NCBI GenBank assembly: GCA_002917075.1
Contig: NTMA01000080.1
Span: 62,001 to 126,000 of the forward strand
Direction of reading: 5' to 3'
Length of the DNA stretch: 64,000 nucleotides
DNA from: Hawksworthiomyces lignivorus
Lineage: Eukaryota; Ascomycota; Sordariomycetes; Ophiostomatales; Ophiostomataceae
The first letter of the stretch is position 1, and each line of letters starts with the position of its first letter. Under the pieces are notes generated by a model. The model did not search any database. It saw nothing but the letters and a program-made list of their open reading frames with translations, and was not told the origin of the DNA. Shown piece by piece: positions 45,335 through 56,019 of this stretch. Both the position numbers and the translations under genes were made by a program.

Positions 45335-47785
45335 ATGGGCGATACGCTACTGAAGATAAGCAACGGGCCGTCTTACTTGTTCTATTCTCCACATCAGACG
45401 GCTCTGGTCATCGTGGATCCGTACGGAAAGTTAGGTGGTCCGATCAACAAAATTGCGCAGTCAGAAAACTACAGGAAAAGACTTACAAATGCAATGTCAA
45501 GTGCAGAATCTGCGACTAGACACGCCATTGAGCATTTCCTAACGCTCTCAGATCGTCTAATTTATGTTCGGAACGACGAGTTAGGGAGCAAGGAAGATGA
45601 TTCCACTTACTTTGAGCGATATGTGAAAGACAATCTATACCGGGGCGAGGTTGCGACGATGAGGAAAATACCTTCTCCAGAAGTCGTCAGTCTCATGCTT
45701 GAGTCACTGCCATACCTCGATCCCCTAGCAGAGAGTCTACATGAAAAATTGACAGACAAGAATCTGGAATGCCTGATCTTTGTTGGTTCGGCCGTCAAGT
45801 ACGTCCCTGCTGCTCATTTTGTCTTCATATGCCCGGGAGATCCTTTTCTAGAAAATGGGGATTAACAAACTAGGCACGTTGCGATGGCCATGCGAAATTT
45901 CTCACTGGGTGGCTATGCGTGCTATATGGTAGAAGACTGCGTCTTAAATATGAATTCCGAGCCCCACTCGGGCTGGCTCAAGACCGTGAGTGTCGACGGC
46001 GCTGGTTTGCTCCGCTCGGTCCGCTCCATCGAGGACATTAGACCTGTCCGCATCACTCCATTTCCTAAACTTGGCACACATCACCCATTTCGTCTTCCAG
46101 ACAAACCCGAGCAGTCGCCTCCTCCAGACAAGCAGCAATATCCTGTGCAGTGGCTGCCAGGAACTGTCGAGGATTTGTTAAGCTGCTACCGCAGTCAGTT
46201 GCTCACACCAGAGGAGGTCATCAACCTGGTATACGACCGCATTGACGAGCACCGTCGCGAACGCGGCGCGGCAGCCGCCGACGCCATCTGGACACACTTG
46301 CAGACGCGCCAGCGGGCTCTCTTGGCGGCCCGCACGCTCGCGGCAAAATATGAAAGTGCCTTTTCCAATGGAGGCCAGCCGGGGGAATCTTTATCAGACC
46401 TGCCGCCGCTGTATGGGGTGCCTTTTTCGGTCAAAGACATCATCTCCGTGGCGAACGTCCGCACCACCGCGGCTCTGCCGGAAGACTGCGAGGGTTTCGC
46501 GTACACGCGAGTCCCGGAGACTCACGCACCAGTTGTACAGCGCCTGCTGGACGCTGGCGCGCTCTTCATCGGCAAGACGAATATGGACCAACTGGCCACC
46601 GGGCTGACGGGCACGCGGTCGCCCTTTGGTGCCCCCTGCAGTGTGTACTCCGGCAGCCACGTTGCGGGCGGCTCTTCATCAGGTGCGGCCGTCTCTGTGG
46701 CCGCCGGCATGGTCTCCTTTGCCCTAGGTACAGACACGGCGGGCAGTGGCCGGGTCCCTGCGGCGTTCAACGGCGTGGTGGGCTTCAAGCCTACTAAGGG
46801 TACGGTCCCAGCGGTTGACGTCGTACCAGCCACGCCATCCCTAGACACGGTCTCCGTGCTAGCCCAGACCGTGGAGGACGCGCGCACGGTTTGGTTGTCA
46901 ATCATTGGGTTCGACAGCGCTGACGTCTACGTGAAACCGATCCGCATCCTGGATCAGATCATGGCACCCTACGCTGGAGACGCCAGCGCTTTCACGTTTA
47001 TGACGCCGCCAGTGTCGCTAGTCCAGAAAGTCTGCTGTGCCGCATACGCTGCGTTCTTTGCGAAGGCGGTGAAGGCGATCCGGTCGGCTGGCGGCCGACA
47101 CGTGGCCGGCGGTGGAGACGACATCGATGACAGAGACGAGATGGCGCGCTTGGAGACGCAGACTATTGACTATGCCGTCTTTGAGCGCGCCGGCGCGTTG
47201 TTTTCCAAGAAATCACTTCTGGCGGAGCGCATCGCCTGCCTAGGTCCCGACTTTTTGCGCACCAATCTCTCCAAGCTACACCCCATCACCGCTTGGCTCT
47301 TCCAAGAGGCCCTGGCCGCACCCGGCACGCCATACGAGGTGTTCCACGACCAACAGTTGCGGCGCGAGATAGAGCAAGAAGTCGCGCGCGCCTTTGGCAC
47401 ATGGGGCGACAAGCCAGTTGGCAAGGACACGCCGTGCGGCTTGGACACGGACGGGCTGCACACTCTCGACGTCCTGGTGGTGCCCACGACGACGCACCAC
47501 CCGACATTCGCCGACATCGCCGGCGACCCCGTGCGCATCAACAGCCGCCTGGGCACCTTTACGTATTTCGCTAACGTCGCTGACATGTGCGCGGTCAGCG
47601 TGCCGGTTGGTATGTACACAGACCCCGAAGGCGGTACAGACAAACACAACAACCCCGAATTGCCGTTCGCCGTCACTGTTCTGGGCGGCTCCGGGTGCGA
47701 CAGCAAAGTGCTCGCAATAGCAAGGCACGTCGAAGCGGCTTTTCAGAAGATGCGGGATGAGGCGGGTGAGAAAGATACGGCGTAG
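45335..47785 (+). CDS. Isochorismatase-like / amidase fusion protein (allophanate-hydrolase-like)
   Basis: Two exons, 45,335-45,798 and 45,874-47,785, give 791 residues. Residues about 10-200 look like a cysteine-hydrolase (isochorismatase) fold: ALVIVDPYG with Asp28, then CLIFVGSAVK joined to HVAMAMRNFSLGGYACYMVEDCV. The catalytic Cys normally found after G(x)T(D/N)xC is absent. Residues about 330-760 are an amidase-signature enzyme: Lys342 (FSVKDI), Ser422 in GGSSSG and nucleophile Ser446 in GTDTAGSGR, most like allophanate hydrolase. No C-terminal allophanate-specific domain follows. The likely activity is hydrolysis of an amide such as allophanate or a urea derivative. The intron falls inside the first domain, so the fusion is encoded by one transcript if the intron is real. 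Confidence 0.85.
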
Positions 47786-49015
47786 GACAGATCCAGAAGG
47801 ATCATGGCGCACCGCCTGATGAAAAAAAAAAAAAATAATAATAATGGAGAGCCAGAAGCAGAGTCTCAGGGACAGGAATCCAGTGACCTTTCGGCGACAC
47901 GTGTGCTCTCCTGTGGACCGAGTAAGATAGAGACCATTGGCGGCTTGTTATCGCCCGCTAAAAGAGCTATGATGGCATTGTAGGCGAGGTGGAAGATATC
48001 AAGACAAGAAATGTCTGCAGAGCTCACTTCAACTTGGCGATGAGTTGAATCGTAGGTAGATTGTACCCTGCCTCTACTCTGGGAATATTCTGAAGACTGT
48101 TTCTGATGAGGGCCATCAATGGCAGCAGGCCATATGCACTTTTCTATGTAAGCAGGCAACCGCAGTCAATGAGAAGTTTACAATACGGGAAGGCTCCACC
48201 AAATTGAAGCACGCAAGGAAGGTTCAGAGGCAGGTCACAATCGAAACTGTTGGCTGCGCTTCAAGATTCTCCGTCACATGCCTACATCCATAGCCGTGCC
48301 AGAGACAGGCAATTTGTCTTAGAGCTCATATAAAGCTTACGGTAACCTCCCGGCTGTCAACAAGGCCCAGCCATCTGCCCAACAGCCTGCCGCCTGGGCT
48401 CCTCTTTTCTGTCCACTTTCTTTTTCTTTGTCCTTTGCAATGTCCTATCTACGATTTTGTATCATTTCGCCGAGCCCATTCAGTTCGCAAATACGGCCAA
48501 TTAGCTGCTCGGGGATACCACACTTAAAGCAGCTTACAGGTGGATGAGCCATCTGTTTTTGGCATTTTTCGCGACACTTACATGTACGACTGAGAGCTCC
48601 GTACGGGGAATGATTAGCGTGTGTGGTTCTAGGGTCCGAATATTGTCGCTGGTGGAGGCGATAACTGGTGAAGTTCGCAGGCTGATTCGGCAGCGACTCG
48701 GCAGCGGCAGCGGTAATGCAACTCTAGCGCCTCAGAGGGGACAGACAGTGCGAATTGAATCCAAAATTAGCGGCATGTTTGGCTCCGCCATCGCGCCAGC
48801 AAGCAAAGGTACTGCGTAATTGAAAAAAAAAAAGTTACCGAGGGGAAAAAAAGGTTACGGAGCTCCTGTTATAATAGACACCCCCCAGCTTCTTCCGGCC
48901 TTGTGAGCGTTGACACAACCTCCTCCCCCAACAATCCCTCCGGAGTCGACCGTCTATCTCTTCGACCCTCCTCTTGCGCTCCGGCTTCCCTCGTTTCTCA
49001 CCTCTCCCGACCTCG
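47786..49015. other. Intergenic region
   Basis: 3' flank with an A run then AATAATAAT (47,821-47,845), and the promoter and leader of the carrier gene. An open frame at 48,544-48,819 has no recognisable feature and is not called. Confidence 0.5.
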
Positions 49016-49559
49016 ATGGCGTCTGCTCCGCCGGCCTCAGCGGCGGCGGCAGCCGATTCCGGCGCTGGCGCCGAAAGCAAGAAGAAGAAGACACCCAGCG
49101 CGCTGCGGTCAATTCTGGCCGGCTCAACCGCTGGTGCTGTCGAGATTGGTGCGCCGTGAACCCTTTGTTCAGCTTGAATTGCTCTGTTGCGCTTTTTGTT
49201 CGGGCTACTAACTCACTTGCGTGCTGCAGCTATCACCTACCCAGCTGAATGTATGTCATTTACGGCAGCCTCTCCACTCTAACTGCACAGCCGCTCGAAG
49301 TCTTTTTCTAACACACCTTGGCAGTCGCCAAGACGCGCACACAGCTCAACCGGAACCTGCCAGACGGCCAGAAGCTGCCCTGGCCGCCATTCGGGCGGCA
49401 GTGGTACGCGGGGTGCACGACGCTGATCATCGGCAACTCGGCCAAGGCGGGCATTCGTACGTACAATTCCCCTCTGGCGCGGCAGGAGAGACGCTGTGGC
49501 AGCATGCCTCTCGGTTCGTGACTTGGCGTGCATGATGCGGCCTGCTGACACCAGCTCCC

Positions 49560-49598
<39 letters not shown>

Positions 49599-50249
49599 GG
49601 ATTCGTTGCCTTTGACCAGTACAAGCGGCTGCTGGCGGACGCGGACGGCAAGATGACGGGCCCGCGCACGGTGCTGGCGGGGTTCGGGGCGGGCGTGACG
49701 GAGTCGCTGCTGGCGGTCACGCCGACGGAGAGCATCAAGACGACGCTGATCGACGACCGCAAGCGGCCGAACCCGCGGATGCGGGGGTTCCTGCACGCGG
49801 TGCCCATCATCGCGCGCGAGCGGGGCATCCGCGGCTTCTTCCAGGGCTTCGTGCCGACGACGGCGCGCCAGGCGGCCAACTCGGCCGTGCGCTTCTCGTC
49901 GTACACCTTCTTCAAGCAGCTGGCTGAGAGCTACACGGCGCCCGGCGAGAAGCTCGGCAGCGTCGGCACCTTCGCCATGGGCGCGCTGGCCGGGCTGGTC
50001 ACCGTGGCCGTGACCCAGCCGCTCGACACGGTCAAGACGCGCATGCAGAGCATCGAGGCCCGCGCCGTCTACGGCAACAGTCTGCGCTGCGCCGCCCTCA
50101 TCTTCCGCCAGGAGGGCATCCTGACCTTTTGGAGCGGCGCCCTGCCGCGGCTGGCCCGCCTGGTCCTCAGCGGCGGCATCGTCTTCACCATGTACGAGAA
50201 GAGCATAGAGCTGATGGACCAGGTGGACCCGAACCAGCGGTACATATAG
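49016..50249 (+). CDS. CTP1: Mitochondrial tricarboxylate (citrate) carrier
   Basis: Four exons, 49,016-49,148, 49,230-49,250 (21 bp), 49,325-49,456 and 49,600-50,249, give 311 residues. Three repeats of the mitochondrial carrier family are seen, each with a Px(D/E)xx(K/R)-type motif: YPAEFAKTRTQL, TPTESIKTTLIDDRKRP and QPLDTVKTRMQS. The middle and last segments match fungal citrate transport proteins. The product exchanges citrate for malate across the inner mitochondrial membrane. The intron 3 acceptor is a long (TC)n tract. The microexon encodes ITYPAE, the conserved start of the first signature, so it must be included. Confidence 0.92.
49561..49595 (+). repeat. TC dinucleotide repeat in intron 3 of the carrier gene
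   Basis: About 15 TC units that also form the polypyrimidine tract before the CAG acceptor at 49,599. Confidence 0.9.
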
Positions 50250-50687
50250 AGGAGGGTGGGGAAAGGAACCCGACGAAAAAAAAGGGCGGCAAGAGGCAGC
50301 CGTGTAAAGAGGGCATTGGGTATCGCATTGCTATTCTTTTTTTTTTTTTTCCTTTTTTTTGCCTCTTATATACTCTTTATTTGCTCTTTCATTGTTTTCC
50401 CGCAATTAAATGGGGGCGTATCATTCGGAAGAGAGGGCTCAAAAAAAAGTTCCAATATGTATACATAGAGAAGACTCGTCCATTTTTGGCTGTCTATCCC
50501 TCCGTCCACCACTTTATTTCTCTATCCGCCATAAAGCCCGTAAAAAATTCGCATCATGCACATAGATCTTTGTGTTACATATTTCCAGAACGCCATTACC
50601 CAATGCAAGTCGAGATTTTTCATATTTCTCATCTTTGTCGTCCCTCTCTCTAGAGAATCCCTCCTCCTCGCGCCTCTCAATTCGTGC
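50250..50687. terminator. Convergent 3' flanks of the carrier and UQCC2-like genes
   Basis: Contains T runs at 50,337-50,359 and AT-rich sequence. No gene seen. Confidence 0.4.
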
Positions 50688-51197
50688 TCACGAGAAGCGG
50701 AACATGCCACCGAGCCGCTTGCCCACACGCCCTAAGAAGCTGCGCTTCGGCGCCTCCTCCAGCTCGGTAATCAGGTCGCCGTAGTACGTCGGGTTGCTCT
50801 TGGGTGTCATGAGGCTGCCGGTAATGCGATGCGTCTTTTTGTAACGGTCGTCCAGCAGTGAGAAAAGAGCGTTGATCTGCTTCAGCTGATCGAGGTCCGT
50901 CGGAGGTGTGGCCTTCGCGCTCTTGCCCAGCGGCGTGCTGTCCGCTGGCGCTGCTGCTGTTTCTCCTGCTGCAACCGCAGCGACAATCCGCCGTTCAGAG
51001 AGGCGCTCGGCCAGATGCTGGTTCAGCACATCCTGGAGCTGGACATCAGGTCGGAGGTGGTCCTTGGGCCAGCGGGCGAATGCCACCTTGTACTGTTTTT
51101 GGAGAACCTGAAGAAGAGTTAGGGAAACAGGCAATTGTGTAACTAAAGAAAAATAAATGCGTTCTTTAAAACATACGCTCTTTAAACTGCCCGACAT
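50688..51197 (-). CDS. Small protein resembling the complex III assembly factor UQCC2/Cbp6
   Basis: Two exons, 51,177-51,197 (21 bp, MSGSLKS) and 50,688-51,107, give 146 residues. The segment VLQKQYKVAFARWPKDHLRPD followed by QDVLNQHLAERL resembles the N-terminal helix and WP(x)D motif of UQCC2/Cbp6-type mitochondrial assembly factors, which bind new cytochrome b. The C-terminus (YYGDLITELEEAPKRSFLGRVGKRLGG) is basic. There is no membrane segment. An ATG 33 bp upstream would add 11 residues rich in His; the inner ATG gives a more family-like start. The family call is by resemblance only. Confidence 0.65.
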   Translation of the reverse strand: MSGSLKSVCFKERIYFSLVTQLPVSLTLLQVLQKQYKVAFARWPKDHLRPDVQLQDVLNQHLAERLSERRIVAAVAAGETAAAPADSTPLGKSAKATPPTDLDQLKQINALFSLLDDRYKKTHRITGSLMTPKSNPTYYGDLITELEEAPKRSFLGRVGKRLGGMFRFS

Positions 51198-52519
51198 GAT
51201 GGCGACGTGGTGGTGGTGCAGTTCACTCACAGCATTGACGAAGCATCCGAAGAGCTTTTCTCATTGGAGATCTCTGGATGCGTAGAAGAAAAATAATGAA
51301 ATTTTTGGAGTAGCAAGGAAAGATGGCCGCTGATTGGCTGCGCACCTTCAAGAAAAGATACCGGGATACTTTTCCCTTTAGAGGATTCCATCTCTCTCTT
51401 TGCCCCATAAATAAGGCAATTCCAATTTCACCCGCATTATCGCACTATCATCTCGTTATCGCTATATCGCACACAGAGAGACTCTCTCCTGCTTGCGCAG
51501 CCACCCCGCCAGCCTGGGCACGGAACACTGTGGAACCCTCCTGAAGGCAGGAGCTAACCACAGGTGGCTCGACCCATGGAGGCATAACGTCAGCAGTTAC
51601 CCGCCGCAGCGCCAGGCGTGCCGACTGACCCCCTTCTCGCCCTTTCACTTGTTCTTTCTTCCCCCCCCCCCAATTTTTTCGGACGACCCCTACGGCTGTA
51701 AGTAGGTAGTTACGTGTACTCGTAATTGGAACAGGAGGCAGGCACCACCCAATTTCTAATTTCCAGCATTATGCTTTCGCCAGCTAGGAGTTTAGGGACA
51801 GCCGAAAAGCCGCGCACCCCAGCAAATGCTTACTACGCAGTACGTTTCGGTGTCTATTTGCGCCTCTACGCCCAACATTACGCTTAACAATCCGCTGTAA
51901 AAGTATCCATACAGAGTTCTGCAGGGCCTGACCTTCCCCCTTCTTCCTTCCCTTCGCCTCCCCTTCCCATCTCTCTTTCCCATTTCGCAATTCTCAAACC
52001 CGAACATTCCTTCCCCCCAAAACACCGGCAACCACGAGACGCAACTTGACAGCTGACGGTTGTGCCTTCTCTTTTCTTCAACATCACTCCCTTTTTGCGA
52101 CCACACCCTCCTGAGCCTCCTTCTCATTTTAGCTTTTTCTCATTAATTATTTTCGCTCGATTTCCTTCAGTTTCTTTACGTAGTATCGTGACATTTCTAC
52201 TCGACAGCGACGACAAGTTCATTTCGCTTGTCTCTTCTATCTCTAGGCTTCCCTTTATTCGCTCCTGAAACAGCCAAGACAGCGTCTTTCATTTCCTCAA
52301 TTCCTCATTTCCTCCACCCGTCTTTACGCTTCAACAACCACAGCTCATTATCCTTGAAATCCGAAGAAAGCAGCATTAAGCCTTCTCCCTACAACATACG
52401 AGTCTCGAACTACACTTATCGGCGCTTCCTCAAGGAAGGCCGTCAATTCCAGCAAATATCAGAGAGATTGAGGACGGACACAGACAAGATCGACTGTGTT
52501 TCAGTCTCACACGACAGCC
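51198..52519. other. Intergenic region and long leader of the Bsd2-like gene
   Basis: A C run at 51,661-51,671. Pyrimidine-rich sequence (51,930-52,350) suggests a long 5' leader. The frame at 52,228-52,608 is not supported by any domain. Confidence 0.5.
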
Positions 52520-53785
52520 ATGTCTGCACGTTACGAACGGGTATGCTATACAAAACAATCCAACTCAATGAGCCCTATCTCAGATTTCGTACTAACTCAC
52601 TTTACTAGGTGAATGCCCACGATGTGGATGAGGCTGTCTCTCCTATCCAGCCTACCATCCCCACCTCGCCGCCCCCTTCCTTTCACTCCCGCGCCTCGTC
52701 ACCAACGGCCCGGCAGCGCCTCCTAAACAGCGCACATGGCCGTCCAGTCGATCCTACCCTGGCGGACGCTTTTGACGACCCAGATGCCGACGACGACGAT
52801 GAGAGTGACGATGATGCCGACGACCGACGGCGGCTGATGCGGAGCCGTGACGCTCTGCGGCCTATCCCGACACCAATGTCATCTCTGGCTTCGACAGCTT
52901 CCACCAATTCGCACGCTAGCGCACAAACACCCTCTACCTCCACAACGCAAACATCCTCTGCACCAACACGACCGCAGCCTCAGCCTCAGCCAACCGGGGC
53001 ACGGTCTAACCGCGTCTACGGCGGCGGCATCCAGTCCGACGGCGTCTTCTCCAATCTGACGGCCCGGCCAGAGCCAGGCGAAGAAAAGGACGAACAACCA
53101 CCGGTATGTCTATCTACTGAGCACCCGTGTTCTTTCTGTATTCTAACAAGACTAGACCTATGAACAAGCAGCGGCAGATGCAGCGCCTCCCTACTGGGAG
53201 ACGACTATCCTGGCACCTGGCCTCGGCGGCCCCGACGAAGTGTTTGTCGACGGCATGCCAGTCGGTTCCATCTTCTCGTTCATCTGGAATGGCATGATCT
53301 CCATGTCCTTCCAGATCGTCGGCTTCCTCCTCACCTACCTGCTCCACTCCACCCACGCAGCCAAGAACGGCTCCCGCGCCGGTCTCGGCATCACCCTGAT
53401 CCAGTACGGCTTCTACATGAAAGGGACTGTCAGCGACGGCGGCGGCAGCAGCGGCGGTATGTCGGCTGCTGGCGCCGCCGCCGCAGGCAATGGAGGCGGC
53501 AACGGCTACGCGGCTCCGCCCGATCCGAACTCGCACGATTTCGACCCGGGCACCGTAGGCACCGGCAGCGGCGACGGCGGGTCTGGCGGCGGCAGCCTAG
53601 CCGACATTGCCAGCTCCGAGTGGGTGGCCTACGTGCTGATGATCGTGGGGTGGTTCATCCTGATCCGGGCGGTGAGCGACTACCTCAAGGCGCGGCGGCA
53701 CGAGCAGCTGGTGCTACAGAGCCCAGACCGCGGCCTAGGCGTGGCCGTCATTGCCGATGGCGAGAACCCGGAGCATGTCGTGTAG
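52520..53785 (+). CDS. BSD2: Bsd2/NDFIP-like membrane adaptor for Rsp5-type ubiquitin ligase
   Basis: Three exons, 52,520-52,540, 52,609-53,103 and 53,156-53,785, give 381 residues. The N-terminal half is Ser, Pro and Asp rich and disordered. A PPTY motif spans the second intron, and APPYWE follows shortly after; such PY motifs bind WW domains of NEDD4/Rsp5 ligases. The membrane region has segments IFSFIWNGMISMSFQIVGFL, a second around ITLIQYGFYM and a third VAYVLMIVGWFILIRAV, separated by a Gly-rich loop of about 60 residues. This is the Bsd2 layout. Bsd2 directs metal transporters and misfolded proteins to the vacuole from Golgi and endosomes. The first coding exon is only 21 bp. Confidence 0.88.
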
Positions 53786-54730
53786 ATTTTTGTTGCGTTT
53801 TTTGTGTCTTTTATTGAGCAATTCAAGCCATTCATTGCTTTTGGTATTCAAAGGAAATCTCTTTTTTTTTCTGGGCTATTTTTGGAAATTCCCTGGGGCA
53901 TTCATTCATCTCTATTGTCATTTTCCTTGCGTCTCTACGGTGGCTCTGGTCCTCCTTTCTCCTGTCCTCCTGTATCTCCTTTGTCTCTCTCTCTCTCTTA
54001 CTTGGTTTCTCCGGATGGTCTTTGGCATCTTTTATGTAGCCATTCTCCTTCGTCATTTTTATGCGTCTCGACGTAGACAAAAGCAAAGGGGGGCAGATAT
54101 GTATGGCTATCATCAAGCATTTTGGTGCAGCGCAGAGAAAGTCGACAATTCAACATGAGGCGCTTGATGCAGCGCTCTTTTGAACCCACGTGTTTTGGCT
54201 CTGGCCTCTCTGCAAATCTAATTTTGATCATGATCTTTGGTGACAATCTGGTGATCTAGCAACTCTTTGTGTATTTTGCTGTATTCCGTGTGTGTCCAGC
54301 AATTTAAGGCTGCCTTGACGGTCAGTGACGTGACGCTAGGCGGGGTTGAAGATCCGCTGCCAAAATCGCATATTAATTGGAGATCATCGGTCCACATCGC
54401 CACACACACACACACTTACAGATAGCCGACCTATATACGACCAGACTTACATGTGTTGCTCGTGTGCTACCAATCTTGCTCACTGCATAGAACGGACGTT
54501 GACTACAGCATACGCTTTTTCACGCCAACGACGTTTCAAAAGCTTCCAATCTCACGTAAATTTGAAATCTTTATAAAAAAAGCTTCACCCTGGCAGCGAT
54601 CCGTAACAGGCTTCTCCGCCTCTTCTTCCCCGGCCTGTCTTCGCCGTCTTCTTCTTCGGCCTCGCCTCCTTCCTCTGCGCCGTCTGCTCGCCGACACCGC
54701 TCCACCCTGCAGAAGAGGCGCCGCACCACC
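53786..54730. other. Intergenic region
   Basis: 3' flank of the Bsd2-like gene with CT-rich sequence (53,940-54,000), a CA repeat at 54,401-54,415, and the promoter and leader of the methyltransferase. No gene seen. Confidence 0.5.
54401..54415. repeat. Short CA microsatellite
   Basis: Seven tandem CA units. Confidence 0.9.
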
Positions 54731-55555
54731 ATGGCCTGGCGCAGCTCCGGCGCCACCAACGCCGACCTGGTGGCCAACCTGGCGCGGCACGACATGCTGG
54801 GCGACGACCGGCGCGTGCGGGCCGCCTTTCTGAGCGTCGACCGCGCCCACTACGCGCCCGGCCGCAACCCGTACCAGGACGCGCCCCAGAGCATCGGCCA
54901 CGGCGTGACCATCTCGGCGCCGCACATGCACGCCCTAGCCGTGCAGCACCTAATGCCCTACGTGGTGCCGGATGCGGCGGCCGGCCGCCCGGCCCCGCGC
55001 GTGCTCGACGTGGGCGCCGGCTCGGGCTACCTGACCCACGTGCTGGCCGAGCTCGTCGGCGACCAGGGCGGCAGCGTCGTCGGCGTCGAGCACATTGCGC
55101 CGCTGGTCGCCACCGCCGCCGCCAACATGGCCAAGAGCGCCGAGGGCCGCGATCTGCTGGAGAGCCGCCGCGCCGTCTTTGTCGTGGGCGACGGCCGCCG
55201 CGGCGCGCCCGGCGAGACGGCCAACCCCGACGGCACCGGCCCCTTGCGCAACCCGGGCGGCACCGGCCAAGGCAGCGGCTTCGACGCCATCCACGTCGGC
55301 GCCTCCGCCGCATCGCTGCACCCCGCGCTGCTGGACCAGCTGCGGGCGCCCGGCCGCATCTTCATCCCGCTGGACGACAGCGACGACGACGACGAAGCCT
55401 ACGAGCCCGCCTTTCCCGGCGACCCCCGCAGCCAGCACGTCTGGTGCATCGACAAGGCCGCCGACGGCTCCGTCTCCCGCACCCGCCTCTTTGGCGTGCG
55501 CTACGTGCCGCTGACGGACGCGCCCGACGCGGAGACCACGATGGAGACGGTATGA
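54731..55555 (+). CDS. PCMT1: Protein-L-isoaspartate O-methyltransferase
   Basis: A single exon of 274 residues. The start MAWRSSGATNADLVANL is the conserved beginning of the family. The SAM-binding core has QSIGHGVTISAPHMHA, VLDVGAGSGYLT (motif I), GVEH and DAIHVGA. The enzyme methylates isoaspartyl residues in aged proteins using SAM and so starts their repair, in cytosol and nucleus. Compared with the roughly 230-residue human enzyme there is an insert with Gly-rich sequence (about 160-180) and an acidic DDSDDDDE stretch near 215. It has very high third-position GC. No upstream exon is needed. Confidence 0.95.
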   Translation: MAWRSSGATNADLVANLARHDMLGDDRRVRAAFLSVDRAHYAPGRNPYQDAPQSIGHGVTISAPHMHALAVQHLMPYVVPDAAAGRPAPRVLDVGAGSGYLTHVLAELVGDQGGSVVGVEHIAPLVATAAANMAKSAEGRDLLESRRAVFVVGDGRRGAPGETANPDGTGPLRNPGGTGQGSGFDAIHVGASAASLHPALLDQLRAPGRIFIPLDDSDDDDEAYEPAFPGDPRSQHVWCIDKAADGSVSRTRLFGVRYVPLTDAPDAETTMETV

Positions 55556-56019
55556 GAGGGGGGTGGTGGGAGAGTGCGCATGTCCCGGCGGGAACAGAAA
55601 AGGACGGATGCGAGAGCGCATCGACACAGGGTTGGACGACACCCGTAGACTGTTTTAATTAATACGTTTGACACTACCGGGCCTCTGCAGCACAATCAAG
55701 AAACAATATCCCATGAAACAATACAAGAATAGAGCGGGAGATGTAATTCTCCCCTTTTTCGATTTCAACCGCGGCGCTGCTATTATTATTATTATTATTA
55801 TTATCCACAATTCCGGCTTTGCGCTCTTTTCTTGTCAATTGCTGGTAAATTACGACATTGCCTTTGCTTGCGTGGAAGAAACAAATATTGTCATCAAGGA
55901 GCTTCTTGTCCTTAGTACTGTAGATATTAGTAGATATTCCTGGTCAGAATGATATACTCAGGGTGCGGCCTCATGAACGAAGAAAATGATCGAAATCATA
56001 TATATATGAACAATTGACA
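55556..56019. other. Intergenic region with ATT repeat
   Basis: Contains a (TAT/ATT)n tract at 55,780-55,804 and AT-rich promoter sequence. No gene seen. Confidence 0.6.
55780..55804. repeat. ATT trinucleotide microsatellite
   Basis: About eight tandem ATT units. Confidence 0.9.

Noticed and set aside
48544..48819. Open frame of 91 codons between the amidase and carrier genes
   Set aside because: No recognisable features, no fungal start context, and it lies in promoter-like sequence.
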